Below are positions 1 through 12,506 of a stretch of 64,000 nt of DNA, one piece after another. The DNA comes from Gnomoniopsis sp. IMI 355080. Its lineage: Eukaryota; Ascomycota; Sordariomycetes; Diaporthales; Gnomoniaceae. The notes beneath the pieces are model-generated. The model was given only the letters and a program-made list of their open reading frames with translations, searched no databases and was not told the DNA's origin. The stretch covers positions 62,001 through 126,000 of the forward strand of contig JAPEVC010000024.1 of NCBI GenBank assembly GCA_027946555.1, written 5' to 3'. The position numbers and the translations under genes were made by a program. Each line of letters opens with the position of its first letter. Position 1 is the first letter of the stretch.

Positions 1-2
1 CT

Positions 3-1047
3 CACGGCGGCGCGACAAGAACCTCTTTGATAGATACTCTAGCGTCTTTGATGCCCGACTCGATCAAGATCGTCTTCAACAAGGAGGTAACGGATGTGCA
101 ACAAGCTCCGGAGGGCGGCAATGGAAGGATGACGGTTTCCTTTACGGATGGCACGCAGATCGTTGCAGATGCCGTTATTGGATGTGATGGCATCCGGTCT
201 TTCTGCCGGAGGCTGATCGTTGGCGAAGATGACCCATCGGCTAGTCCACGATATACCGGACGATACTGTCATAGAGGAGTCATCCCCATGGATCAGGCAG
301 TCAAGGCTGTCGGCCCTGTCGCCCAGACAAGAAGGCTAATCTTGGGCCACGATCGGCACATCCTCATGTTCCCAGTCAAATTTGGGAAGGGTCTCAACGT
401 TGCAGCATTCGTATCCACTGGAGAGACGTCCTGGTCCAAGGATAAATGGACGGCTCTCGCGACCAAGGAAGACCTCCTGGAAGCGTTCAAAGACTTTGAC
501 GACGACTCAAAGCGGCTTCTCAGCGTACGTCTGATTCTTTTGAATACCTGATTCTTTCTATTCCACATATCCGCTGACATTCTACGCTGACTAGTTGATC
601 GAGACATTGAACAAATGGGCCCTTTTTGAGGTTGCCGAAGCGCCAACGTTTGTTCACGACAGCGGCCGATTCTGCATCTTGGGTGACGCTGCGCATGCAT
701 CGACCCCCCACTGCGGCGCTGGCGTGGGCATGGGCCTCGAGGATGCCTTCATTGTCTCCAGGCTGATGCGACCAGAATTGCTACAGTCTGCGACCGACAT
801 CAAGCACGCTTTTCGAGCGTACGACGCCGTCCGGCGGCCTCGAGCTCAGGAGCTAGTGCGGCGTTCACGAAGGCAAGGCAGTCTGTTTTGTCTCCAGATT
901 GTTGGGCCACATGAGATGATTGACGACATGGATGCCAACATGTCGTGGGTCTGGGATGTTGATTTTGATTCGATGCTCTCCAGTGCAAAGAAGGCATTCA
1001 TGACTTTCAAGAGTCAGGACGAAGGGGCGACGTCCTTGAAAGCCTGA
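3..1047 (+). CDS. FAD-dependent aromatic monooxygenase (salicylate hydroxylase-like), 5' truncated by the window edge
   Basis: C-terminal two thirds of a class A flavoprotein monooxygenase, a family that hydroxylates aromatic or polyketide substrates with NAD(P)H and O2. Two exons fit: 3-524 and 595-1047, separated by a 70 bp phase-0 intron (GTACGT donor, CTAG acceptor). Seen: a DAVIGCDGIRS segment in exon 1 (the conserved D-x-V-I-G-x-D-G that contacts FAD and NAD(P)H) and, in exon 2, GRFCILGDAAHAS followed by a glycine-rich GAGVGMGLEDA stretch, the GD motif that binds the ribityl chain of FAD. The N-terminal GxGxxG Rossmann motif lies upstream of the window. The substrate cannot be deduced. 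The next gene is a pectin enzyme on the same strand, so no pathway context is offered. Family assignment is firm; salicylate specificity is only the nearest familiar label. Confidence 0.85.
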
Positions 1048-1728
1048 AGTCAGGAAGTCCTTTTACGAGCGAGACTCGAAATGTTCAGTTTATAGATTGA
1101 TGTTGAACAGACTTTAGCATACATAGCGAATGGGAATGAAGTCGAACCGATGCAATTCGTACAGTGTTGACAGTGGTCTGCCGAGTTGAGGTTCCAACCC
1201 GAGATCGTTCCAAAGCCTGTCCAATATCATGATGGCATTCATGCACTGGGTGCTGTTGTGTGACCGTAACCTCCAAGAAGGCTCTCTCTGTTGCCCAAAA
1301 TTGTATGTAGGGCGGACTTTGAAATTGCCTTCCTGATTGTCATGTCTTGGCCTTTCCTGTCTCGGCCACAAAGTTGTCATTATTTTCCGGGACGGTCCGC
1401 CGATAACGTGGGACGGCAAATTAATTGTATAAGCGACGACATCATTCAATCGAAGTCCCTTTTCCATTCTGTGAACGATACTTTTACTAGGAATCGCCGG
1501 AATTCTGGTTTGATGTATCGGAGATTTGATGGTTCATATGTCATGGACGCCATCTGACTCTTACATTCATTCTTTGCCCAACGACTCCACGCCGGCCACA
1601 CACCCCCGCTAGCACTTGGGCAGCCCAGCTCACATACGAGCCCTTCAAAAGCAGTTTCCCCCCCTCCCAAACAAACCAACAACACCAGCTTTCGCTTATA
1701 TCACCCTGACGACGAGGAAATACCCAGC
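1048..1728. other. Intergenic
   Basis: About 680 bp between the monooxygenase stop and the GH105 start. The last roughly 100 bp are C-rich and T-poor, as in a fungal promoter and 5' leader. Short open frames here have no recognisable protein character. Nothing else seen. Confidence 0.6.
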
Positions 1729-2714
1729 ATGCTCACCCTCAAGCTCATCACCTTGCTGCCCGCAGCGCTACTCGCGACTAGCGGAGCAGCAGGCGTCTCC
1801 GCCCCTGGCCCTTCTCAGCAAAACTCCACGACGATACCCTATTCTACTCGCATGCTGTCCTCCATCATCCTCCGCCAGCAAGGTCTCGTCTCGAGCGGCC
1901 AGCCTACCTCCACGTTGGAGTCAGGCCTCATCGCGCTGGCCATTCAGTCGTGGCTCTCGCTGTATGCTTCGCCCACGACCTCCACCTCCACCAACGGCCA
2001 GTCTCAGAATGGCTTGAGTGGTACTTTCTCCGACTACGTTGATTCTGTGCTGGCCTCGCTGTCCACTACGGCCTCGTTCACCAACGTCACGCAAGCAGCG
2101 CTGCTTCCTCTGGATCGGCTTACGGTTGCTCAGTATGGTTGCCCACCTTCCGTCTCATGAACGATTTTGATGGCTGACCGTTTGGAAAAACAAGAGCTAT
2201 TCATAATTTGGAATACCAAGTGAGCGACGAGGATGTGTCCACAGCACCGCACTTGACGATGGCGGAGGCCCTGGCGCTGGACGCATTGAATGCGAGTCTG
2301 GCGATCCAGGAGCGGAATCAGTACGGGGGATTTTGGTATGTAGGCCGGCAGCAGAAAAGTGCTCAAGAGGCCTTCATTGACTGATAATACAATCAGGTAC
2401 TACGTCTACCCATATTGGTCCTATCTAGACGGGACCGTCTCCTTCCTCCCCTTCATGGCCTCCCAGCCCACATCCTTCCTCCCCTCCGACAGCCTACTGC
2501 AAATCCAGCTTCTCTACACCAACGCCGCCCACCCCTCAGGTCTCCTCGCGCACGGCTACGACGCCAGCAAGACCGCCGTCTGGGCCAACAATGCCACCGG
2601 TGCCAGCCCTTATGTATGGGGCCGCAGCATGGGTTGGTACCTCACAGGCCTGGTGAATGCGTGGGAGGTTCTCACTACTAGCCTCACCGACGCCGACGGT
2701 AACTCGGTCCCAAA

Positions 2715-2746
<32 letters not shown>

Positions 2747-3255
2747 TCGCGAGCCAGTGCAAGGCCGTCGCAGGCGGATGCGACGCCCTCGTGGCAGCCA
2801 TCCAGGCGCAATTCACTCAGCTCGTCTCCGTACTCGTGCGCTACGCCGACCCATCCACCGGCGCGTGGTGGCAGCTGCCCACCCTGCCCGGCGCGCCCGG
2901 CAACTACCTCGAGTCGTCGTCTACCGCACTCTTCACCTTTGCTATCCTCAAGGGCTTACGGTTGAATCTGCTTCCCAGCAGCAACAGCAGCAGCAGCGTC
3001 GGTAGCAACACGAACACCACGACGACCGAGTTGCTCAAGGCAACGGCGTTGCGCGCATACAAGTACACCGCCGAGGCGTTTGTGGTGGACTACGGGAATG
3101 GCACCTTGGGTTACAACAATACCGTGACTGTGTGCAGCTTGAACTCGACGGCGACGTATGAGTACTACGTCAATCAGCCAATTAACTTCAATGCGCCATT
3201 GGGCGCCGCGGCCTTCTCGTTGGCCAGTCTGGAGGTGGAGAGGCTGGGCCTGTGA
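1729..3255 (+). CDS. Secreted GH105 unsaturated rhamnogalacturonyl hydrolase (YesR/YteR family)
   Basis: Removes the terminal unsaturated galacturonyl residue from oligosaccharides that lyases release from rhamnogalacturonan-I. Three exons keep frame: 1729-2132, 2195-2335, 2397-3255, giving 467 residues. The start is the ATG heading a clear signal peptide (LKLITLLPAALLATSGAAG). The joined middle reads FWYYVYPYWSYLDG across the second junction, and the later WGRSMGWYLTGL block is the GH88/GH105 (alpha/alpha)6-barrel signature. Several N-glycosylation sequons agree with secretion. Oddity: a run of ten Asp codons, all GAC (2716-2745), lies in a loop after that signature, and a Ser/Asn/Thr-rich stretch occurs around 2975-3030. 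It works downstream of enzymes such as the PL4 lyase found at 50.1 kb. The family is firm; exact linkage preference is inferred. Confidence 0.88.
2716..2745 (+). repeat. (GAC)10 trinucleotide microsatellite inside the GH105 gene
   Basis: Ten perfect GAC units in frame encode ten consecutive aspartates. Perfect triplet repeats are prone to slippage, and because the unit is a codon, length change would not break the frame. Confidence 0.97.
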
Positions 3256-3932
3256 GCTGGTGTATGGACTCCATGTTGCAGGGCTTCTCTTGTTTGGAAT
3301 TCTTGTAATCGCTCGATCCAATGACGTGGCAAGGGCTCGCTGGAAGGAGATTACCTCTGCATACACTGTACGAACGAGCGATCACCATATGGTACTTCAC
3401 ACCGAGTCGCAATGGGACACAAAGAATTGCAGCGCTTGTGCCTGTCATCGTGCTCTGCTCATGCTCCGCCTGTTCTGTATGGTATCCATGCAATGTGGGT
3501 AAGAATGTGCAAAGTACACAGTGTATCAAATCATCAATAGAGTTGAGTACTGCCTTGCCAACCTAAACGGTACTCAGCCACTATGCTTGCTCGCAGTTGT
3601 CATGCCTGTTCATAGATTCTATCATTTATCCGCCCCCAAACGCCAGGCCTGCTTTGCATAGAAGGAATGCGCGTGCGAAAGTCAAGCTCATTCCCCAAGA
3701 AATGCTCGATAAGAGTACTGACCGCGACCCCTACCACATCATGAGCATCGTTACAGTTCAAGACTAATTACCCAATCATACCCTCCGCCTCAATCCTTCT
3801 GGATTTCCTCTGAATTATCATGCGCAGTGCAAAAGATACCTCATTGATAGCTGTTATACCCAGACCAGCACTCAAATGCTCCGTCCGGAAAATCCGTCGA
3901 ATCCTCCGCGCCAGGTCCGTCTGCGAACGCCA
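3256..3932. other. Intergenic between convergent genes
   Basis: About 680 bp between the GH105 stop (+) and the sterol glucosyltransferase stop (-). It presumably holds both 3' UTRs. No protein-like frame or structured repeat was seen. Confidence 0.6.
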
Positions 3933-6900
3933 CTAACGCCCTTTATTCTTCGTTGATGTGGGCTCACCGCCCGACTCAGCACTGTTGCTCTTTTGGCTCG
4001 CAGCCCGCCCTAAGGGATTGCGAGCTACCGCCGGCGCAGGATCGGTCCATAGAACGCTCTTGTTCGGCAGGCGCCTTGAGGGTGAGGGTGAAGTGGCCTC
4101 TTCATCAGAAGCGAGGTCCTGGTCGCCTTCGCCTATAAACGTCCATTCTTCCTCGTCCTCAATGTCCTCACTCTCCGACATGGATCCGTTCTTGTTTGCC
4201 TTGGCCTGAATGAGAACAGTAGCGTATTCCATGTTGCGGTATATGCATTGGATGGCTGTATCGACACCGTTCTCCTGTGCGATTTTGTCAGTCAACGTGG
4301 TCATTTCGCGAAATCCATGGAACAAGCCTACCTTGCGGATGTTCTCCCCCAGTACTCTGGCCTTGACAATCATTCTCTCAGAGTGTGTCGCCTCCCAGAG
4401 TGCTCTAGCAAATGGCTTGACCCCCCACCTCTTCAATAATATCCCCACCCCGAGATCCTCGACACGACCACCAAAAAAGAACTGGTCACCGAAGAACGGC
4501 CGCACAATAGTCGGTATACCAGCACGCAAGCTTGCGCCTGTGGTTCCAGATCCACCATGATGCGCCGCGGCATCAATCTGATTGAAAAGCCAGTCATGGG
4601 GAGCAGACTTGATAGGGAAGATCTCTGGCGGCAGAGGGATCTCAGTCACATGAGGGCCCTTGGCGGGCCTGCTTCTCTTCTCAGATGCCTTTTCTCTCTC
4701 GCCCTCTAGAGTCTGCGCTTCGGCTTGAGTGTGATCTAGACGATCACTCCAACCTTTGCTGAAGACGCACCTCACGTCCGCCTTTAGGACAGCATCAATG
4801 ATCTCGCGAGTGAACTTGGCCGGGTTATCGAGAATGATACTGCCGAACCCAATATAGACTAGTTTCTTTCCATCCTCGCGGGCCTTGTTGATGAAAGCTA
4901 CCAGGTCCGCCGGAGGCGTCCAGTCCCTGCCACCCTCATCGAGGAACCAGTAGCCAGTGGCGCGAATCCAATCACTCCAGTCAATCGGCGGAGGCACAAC
5001 TTCCGGCGAGAAACTGTACATGAAGGGAACTTTGTTAGGCTGCAATTTGTGAAGACTAGTGGCGGGCAGTTGAAGCTGGGATCTGCGCCACTTGTTAATC
5101 TGGCCAGCGGTGCCCTTCCACAAGACCATTTCGAACATGGCGTATGTTGACATGTTGAAAGTGCCACCCAACTTATACTCTGGCGTTATGAAAGCGTGTG
5201 GATATGCCCGGGTCCTCGTCCAAGGCATGCCGAAAGCTCGAAAATATGGAATGCGTAGTTTCTCAGCAATGTGAATTCCGGCCATGGCCGAGGGGCTCTC
5301 GATGAGCACGTCAGTGCCCTGGCATGCCGCCCAGCTGGACGCGAGAAGGCCGTCCAGCCAAGTGCGCATGGTAGCATTTGCCTTGTGGAAGAATGCATAA
5401 CTGAAGGTACCATTCTCGATACATAACTTCATCAACTCGGCCGGATCACCTTCGACGATACCAAACTCGATACCGTGACCCTCGATCCAATCCTTAAATT
5501 CGGCGTGGGTGGCAATCTTCGCGTGGTGACCCTCAGCGATGAGGCCTTTGCAGAGCGCGATATAAGGCTGCACGTCACCTCTCGAACCAATAGTTAGACA
5601 GGTGAAATGCAGGGCTTTGTCTGGTTTGAAGTTCAAGACGGATGCAGTGGCATCGTCAAACACAATGGTTGGTCCATCGGAGGCGCTGGAGCTATGATGC
5701 CGCAAGTTGTGGCCATGCTCTGGGAAGACCTGCAGCCGAGCCGCCTCGAGAGCTTTCTGCTCAGCAATGGCCCGCTCAGCTTCCTCAGTTTCTTCACTGT
5801 CTTCATCTTCGGAACGGCGAGTTGCCCTGGTTTCTATGCCCCTGTGCAGGAACACAGCTAGATCGTCGCGTAGGCTCGAGTCACCAAATTCAAAGAAAAG
5901 CTCCTCGTGGCCACGAATCATGACCACCAGACCAGAGTAGCCCAAACGAAAGCCATTGGCCTTTGAGACGTTCTCCACGTCCTTGATCGGAAGGATGAGC
6001 TTTGTGCGAGTTCCAGGCATGAGACTTCGGTAACAGATTGTTCGATCACTGACGTAGAACTTGCCATAGAGTGGAAGCACACGCATGAAGTACCCGAAAT
6101 AAGTGGCCCTCAGCCTTTCATTCCTTGGCAGTGCGAAATGTGACTGAAAGCGCTCTTCGTCGATTTTGTTCTGAACTTCGTCTTGCGCTTCCTCGTCAAT
6201 CATTGTGGCACCATAGTGCTTCTGTCCGCCTTTCCACATGCCCGTGACTCGCTCAGCGAGGCCGGTAGACTCTGTAGTGAGCAGGCCGCCGACACGTTTA
6301 GAGCCTCGAGTAAGGTAGTCTGCAAATGCTCCTACTCGCTGTAGAGGATACGTGCCCATTTTGGTGATCATGTCCAGTGTCGGTGTTGGTGGCATTGCTT
6401 CGGGCCTCTCGTTGGCTGCAGGATCAGCGAGGTGTCCGGTCGTAGCAGCATGTTTTGATCGGTATGCTATGTGTTTACGATCAGGGCTTCTTGGCTCGCG
6501 TTGCTCCCCTTTTGGCGAATTTGATCTTTGAACCGTAGGACTGTGAAAGACATCACTGCCGGTGAGGATCTGGCTTGCTGAAGCATCCATTTCTCCGGAA
6601 GTTGTCATTCCCGATAGGCTGGCAATGCTAGGGTCATCTGTCGACTCGGCGTTGGAGTGCGTGGATGCATGTCGCTTGTCGCTATATCGGTGTCTGCTTG
6701 AAGAACGTTGTCGGTCTGAACTAAAGCTACGCTGTGGAGGGTGGCCTGCTCGAGCTTGATCCGAGCTCCTGCGCGCATATTGCCGGAACACATCAAAGCT
6801 GCCCCTGGAATAGTCGTTGCTCGCACGAGGAGACAAACCAGCCGGCGATGTTGGACTCCTTGGCGACAAAGTTGCTTTGACCTTTTCCTCATATTTCCCA

Positions 6901-8684
6901 GTGCGTATCGCCGCGGGAGGCGCAAGCCCAGGTCTCTCGGCGAAAGAGCTCCTTTGAGAGTTTGGCACTATCAATGTAGAAGCCTTACCAAGAGTAGACG
7001 GGGCGTTGGGTTCCACTGCCTGGTCATCAGCATGTTCATCTTCGATGAGAATCTTGAGAATGTCGATGGCTTCTTTGCCATGTTGAAAGAACGAGAAGAA
7101 ATACTGTCCAGTATTAGCACTCATGTGGCAGGAAGATCGGCTCATCGCATCGGCACTCACCTCGTCAACGACGTACGTCTCCCCGTTATCGACGACACGT
7201 ATTTTACAGGTATCCGCGAGGTCTAGCACCTGTATCTCCTCGATGTCAAGCACATTTCGGATCGGCAAACTGATCTTGACGCTGTCGCCTTCATTGCGAC
7301 TCCGAAATATGACCCGCTGGAGACTTTTGACCCATTCCTTGGCGCTTTGTGGGGTATCTGCTCGGAAATAGTAGGTGCGATTGTCCGTCTCGACAGTAAA
7401 ATGCACAGCCTCTTTGTCTTTGTCCTTGTCGGTAATGGTAGAGGTGATGCCGTATCGAAGATCAATCTGACCATGAGGAAAATACTTGTTGGCTGTGCCC
7501 TCATAGTACGAGAGGACATCGCCTTTAAGTTGGAACCAGTATCGATTGTACCTGGGATTCCGCTTTCCCGCTTTCGACAAATATCCGGATTTTGTTGTTT
7601 CGTGCTGATAGTATGTAAGTCAAATGCGAATTGAAGCGAAATCAGATTCACTCACAGCCTTTTTCGGAAGATATGCATAGAAGCATATGTGTTTGGATGT
7701 GATGTAAATGAAGCCTTGAAGCAGAACAGCCTGTAGCAAATAGCATGGATATTCTGTCGAATCGGTCAGTATTCGCTCGCTTCTCTGGTTTGCTTATGTT
7801 TACTCACCTGATATAACCTCCTCTGGCTCGTCAAATTCGAAGATATCCTGCAGCTGTCTTGAAAGGTCACTTGTCTTCGCCTCGTCCCGATCTGACGTCT
7901 TCTGTTCCCTGTCGGTAGGGCGTCGCTCCAGATCAAAGCTGGGCCTTGCCGTTACTTCGGCTCGCGCCTCCAGAATACGGCTCATGTGCGGCGCAAGGCG
8001 GTTCTCATCGCCAGAAGACTCAGGCTCGGAGGATTCTTGTATCTTTAATTCCGGGTTCTTACCCTCCTTTTTCGACCTCCTAGACGACAATTTCGACAAG
8101 AGGGGTACCGAATGCATGAGCTTATGTCCGCTTGATCGTCTAGAGTGGCGTCTACTGCTCTTGGATCCAGGCTTGGTAAGCACCATGGTTTGCGCCATGG
8201 GATCTGTCGCGGAAGTGTCTTGCTTCTTGCGGCCCGTACTTTCGTCACCCGAGTCGTTGGCATCCTCTTCACTGCTATAGCCGGTGAAACGGCTGTGGTA
8301 GTCGACCTTTGGACCAGCGGCAGACATGAGACCCAGTATGTTGGTATTCATATTCACAAAGGAATGATAGCCCTGGCCCAGACTGAACGGTACGACATCC
8401 TCCTCATTCTCCTCATCGCCGTCCTTCTGCTTCAGGCGATCTGGAAAGTCCATGTTCTGCAGATGCTGTGGGGGTTTCTTATGGAGCTTTCTATGGGTAC
8501 GTCGACGTCGAGGCTCGTCGCCAGAGGGTCGCGAGGGTGATAGAGCGGAGCGTGATGACTGGGGTGCAGAGGATTGCGAGTCGGAGAGGGGGCTCTTTGG
8601 TTGACGAGAGGCTTGTTCCGGTAGCGGTTGTGAGGATGATGAGGTCTGAGAGTCGTCTATTGACTGGGGCTGTTGAGGATCCAT
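3933..8684 (-). CDS. ATG26: Sterol 3-beta-glucosyltransferase (UGT51/Atg26), GRAM-PH-GRAM-GT
   Basis: Transfers glucose from UDP-glucose to the 3-hydroxyl of ergosterol; family members act at membranes through phosphoinositide-binding GRAM/PH domains, and some fungal orthologues support pexophagy. Five exons on the minus strand: 8684-7808, 7753-7656, 7604-7161, 7103-4332, 4274-3933, giving 1510 residues. Order: Ser/Arg-rich disordered N-terminus (1-290); first GRAM half spanning the small second exon (YPCYLLQAVLLQGFIYIT); PH domain from about 326 (KSGYLSKAGKRNPRYNRYWF); low-complexity linker; second GRAM at about 800-905; GT1/GT28 catalytic region from about 970 (CLTIGSRGDVQPYIAL) with the UDP-sugar-binding HHGGSGTTGASLRAGIP. 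Two introns (7160-7104 and 4331-4275) are each 57 bp and stop-free, so the genomic frame runs straight through them. Removing them restores VVDEYFFSFFQHGKEAID and IRKENGVDTAIQ, the continuous family sequence. Confidence 0.93.
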
Positions 8685-10524
8685 GTTGGAGGATGGGCCT
8701 GGGCAGGCGGCTGCCTACCTAGCCGAGAGAAGCTGCAGGATAGCCTGAGGTATGATATGCAGGTGTCCAGCGTATCGAGGACGGCGCACGATGCACATGC
8801 GGCTCGGGTTAGACTGCAGGACGTGGGGAGAGCTCAGTGATGGGACGAGCGGCTGCTGCACAAGCTGTACATGGCAATACGGACCGGCTCGACTACAGGA
8901 TGGGAGGACAGTCGCAACAGAACATCCCCAGTTGAAGAGGTAAAGTTCAAAGGACCTGTGATGGAATGGAGTGTTAGAAATTACAAAGCACAAAGGAGGC
9001 CTCGATCATGCTTCCGGCGTGAAGCAATCGGGGATTGGTTTGTCGCGCGATGCCATGTAATGGTAGTCTGGGCTGCCTGTAACTTCGTCTTGGAGCTGAC
9101 TCACCCCGTGAATAGATCCGAGGAGGTGATGGTGCGGATAAGGTCCTATCAGTTGTCCTGGAGAAGCAAGCACACCTGCGGTGATGTCGGATAAAAGTGA
9201 CTTCAAGATGAGGTCAAAGAAATAAGGTTCGAGGAATTCATCGGCGCCAGTACCAAGACGTGATGGACAATGCAGACAGAGTGACTCGGAGGAAGGAAAT
9301 GTTAGGGGTACTATCAAGATAGGTGTCTCGCCTAGTGTCCTACATTGCAAAAAGAGATATCAGGAGATCACGGCGGATGATGGGCTATGGAAGTGTACTT
9401 TGTCAAGGTTGACGCTGATGGGACTTGTGACTTTCAAGGGTGTTGGGGGATTCGGATGATAGCAGCAACTGACCCAATCTTGGCGCATCATCAGGTTCCC
9501 ACGCCTCGGGACTTGACTGAACTGATAGTGTTTTAGCGTCATTTCCTTATCGATAATAAGAGGCGGCAGGGGGGGCTTAATGGCCATCACATGCCAGCAG
9601 CAAAACGCGAACATTGAACTACCCGGACTCAACAAGGCGTGCCGCCACGGTAACGGTGTGCTGTCCGTCATCCCGGCAAGCAAGGACACCAAGCCTCACG
9701 ATTACTGGTCAACGGTGATAACGGAGAAGGAGAAGACAAGGAGAGAAGAAAAAAAGAAAATGTCCAGCCTTGCATGAGCCTTCAACCAAGATCTGACCAA
9801 ACCTTCACGCGTCATTCAACTGGTCTGAACCATGCAAAATCGGTCCGCCCTGCCATTCGGAAAGTAGACATGCCAAAGCAGGGCCCTCGCTACATGAAGT
9901 CGAGCGCAAACATGGAAGAGGAACGAACAATTCTTGAATAAGTGAGCCTTGAATGAACTGTTATTCTTGGGCCGTTATTTCCAGACTTTTGAGCACGGTA
10001 CAATAGACATACCATGACTTTGCCCAGATCCGACCATTCCTATCTCCCTCAGATTTGTGATGTGGCCTACCTTTTGCCAATCAAAACCCCTAGGAGGTGA
10101 AGGTGGACAACACGCTGCATTTCTCTGAATAGTGAATGGGCCAGCTCTGTTTGCACCGGGATAAGTATGAAACTGTCTTCAGGCGAAATGCTTTTCATTT
10201 GACGGTTGGGGAGTCATTATTCGACTCGACCTTCTTCCGAATAAGCATCTAAATGTGCTGCTCTCGAGATCCGCCCTTTGCTAGGTTTGGAATCCCTGGC
10301 CTCATGGTTTTGACATCCTTCCCAAAAAGAAACATCGGTGCTCCGTGAAAGTACATGTTCACGGTTATGCGCATGCTGTGCGCGATTCCAATGGCAGAGA
10401 CCGTTCCCACAATCCCGACAATTCCGATGCTTCACAAAGCTCTCCAACGCCAAGCCATACCCAGCTTGTAGAATCAGCCTGCTTCCCTTGCATAACAAAT
10501 ACATGATGCTTCTCCAGCGTCACC
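8685..10524. other. Intergenic, 1.84 kb, upstream of the sterol glucosyltransferase and downstream of CMR1
   Basis: Holds the glucosyltransferase promoter and probably a long leader, plus the CMR1 3' UTR. A 114-codon open frame on the minus strand at 9350-9006 has reasonable composition but no family resemblance and no ATG context I trust, so it is not called. An A/G-rich stretch lies at 9721-9760. No tRNA or repeat was found. Confidence 0.5.
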
Positions 10525-12119
10525 TTACACCCAAAGACAGACTTTCCCAGAAGCAGTACCTCCAACAACCCAATTTTGCGTTGGATGCAGATGGGCCACA
10601 GCCGGCACCGCGGTGATGCCCGCACCGTCTAGCTGGGCGATCTGCTCGCCATCCGCACCGTACACATCTACAAAACGATTCATGTTGCCAATGGCAAACT
10701 TCGGGATGCCGTCCGTCGGATGCCGCTGCCACTGTGGCTTGAGGATGGTGACCCAACGACCTGTCTGATTGTTGTGCTTAACAACTTTAGCAGGCTTCAT
10801 GGCTTCATCGTCCACCTTATGGCCGACCTTCCAGCTCGAAGCGTCCGCAAAGTCGTAGATCTTGATTGTATCATCGTAGGAACTCGTAGCGATATGCCCA
10901 GAGGAACTCCAGGATGCATGTGAGACAGATAGCCGCGACACATGCTCGCCGACGAGAGCTGGGTGCGGATCTGCCTTGCCAGTGATTTTGCGCATGTCCC
11001 AAATCTTCATTGTGCGATCCAAAGAGGCCGTTGTGAACAGGTGAGGCGCATGGGGATGCAGAGAGAAGCCGCCAATCTTGAAATCGCTAATGTCCCAGAC
11101 CTCAGTGGCGTCTTTCGTACGAAAGTCGTGGCGACCGACAGACCCATGGAGCGTGGAGAAGATTATGACATTGCTGTCGCTGTGTGACATGTCGATGGCG
11201 CTGATGGGCAAATCCTCGCTGTCGTCGGGCGCAAATACTTGGACGGATACCGGAGCTCCAGCTCCCAGGTCGAGCTTTCGGATGGATGAATCGTACGAGG
11301 CTGTGTAAACAGTGTTGTAGTCGGCAAAAGGGAAGTGAAAAGATGAGATTGTACGAGCGTGGATCTTGAAGGCCCCCAGTACAGGAGGTTCGACCCCTTC
11401 ATCTTCGTCATCGCCCTCGATCACATCCTGCGAGGCATCGAAGATACCCATGGCACCTTCCTTGTCACCGGCAAAGATCAATTGCTTGGTCTCCGTTGGG
11501 TGGAAGCCCATGGAGTAGATCCTCTGAGGAACAATCTTGATGTCTACAGCCCAGTCAGCAAAGCCCACGTTCGCGACGTCCCGGAGAGCCTCATACCATT
11601 GACAGCCCACTTGTCGTACAACTCAAGACTGTTCATGCTCTCTCGCAGGTTCTTCAGGTCTTTGTCGGTTGTCTCTCGAATGTCATTGTCGTCAAAGGTG
11701 CGCACACCCGGCTCTGCGCCTCGTTTCGGCAGCAGGTGGCCAAAGGCACTCATATCATCCGCGAATTTTCTGCCCTCGACCATGATCTTGTCAAGATCTA
11801 GATCCTCAGCTATTCGGGATTTCTTGGCCGGGCGGTCTGGCATCAAGGCTGCGGGTATATCGTCTTCATTCTCGCGCTTGATCGGGCCCTCGCCCTTCAA
11901 ACGGGAGCTGGAACGGGTGGCGACAGCAGCCTCTCGCTTCGGTGCCACTCTTCTTTCTACAGGAGTCCGTGGCTTCCTTGTCTTGACGGGTTTGGGTGTG
12001 GGTTTTGAGATTTTGACTGTGGAATTAGACACTTCTTGGAGTTTGGCTTGATTCTCTTTAATGTTGGCTAGACGCCGCTGCTCGAAGAGCGAGACACCTG
12101 CCTTCTGTGACGGAGGCAT
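10525..12119 (-). CDS. CMR1: WD40-repeat DNA damage-binding protein CMR1 (WDR76 family)
   Basis: Nuclear WD40 protein that, in yeast, binds UV-damaged DNA and localises to intranuclear quality-control sites; the family is WDR76/Cmr1. Two exons: 12119-11597 and 11543-10525, with a 53 bp intron (GTATGA donor, CTGTAG acceptor), give 513 residues, the usual length. The N-terminus (MPPSQKAGVSLFEQRRLANI) is a basic coiled stretch followed by a Lys/Arg/Pro-rich disordered region. From about residue 180 a beta-propeller begins (DIKIVPQRIYSMGFHPT) with WD signatures such as TTASLDRTMKIWDMR and SSYDDTIKIYDF. The C-terminus ends HLHPTQNWVVGGTASGKVCLWV, typical of the family. It is transcribed divergently from the Mtf2-like gene across 387 bp. 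Confidence 0.93.
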
Positions 12120-12506
12120 CTTGGCTCTTGGCTCGATGTAATTGAATGCTTCTCAGGTGTGTGTCGACCAAGTGGACATGAGGGACGACGAGCAGTGGCG
12201 AATTGGAAGCGTCGACGCCGATACTGATGCATAGTTGAGACGAGAAGAAAAAGACGTAAGCCACTTTAACAAGACGCGTTTTAGCGCGACGGTACCGTTT
12301 GTACGGCTTGCCTCGGCGCGAGCACCACACGCTGCCACGCCCGGGAGCTGCGAGCGACAGGGGTCTGTGCAGGGCCGGCAAATGCTGGGTAGGCCGCTTA
12401 TCCCTGCAAAGATTTATTTTTCTGACGACACGCTGCTCTCTTCCAGCGACCAAGCTCTCACGACCTTTCAAGCCCAAGCCGATGGGCTTGATGTCGACAT
12501 CCAAGT
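12120..12506. promoter_or_regulatory. Bidirectional promoter region between CMR1 and the Mtf2-like gene
   Basis: The 387 bp separating two divergent start codons must carry both promoters. No TATA box or factor site is singled out. Confidence 0.5.

Noticed and set aside
1291..1557. Plus-strand 88-codon frame after the monooxygenase
   Set aside because: No family features; sits where the 3' UTR and next promoter are expected.
9006..9350. 114-codon minus-strand frame between the sterol glucosyltransferase and CMR1
   Set aside because: Reads moderately like protein but shows no motif, no homology I recognise and no splice support; more likely leader sequence.
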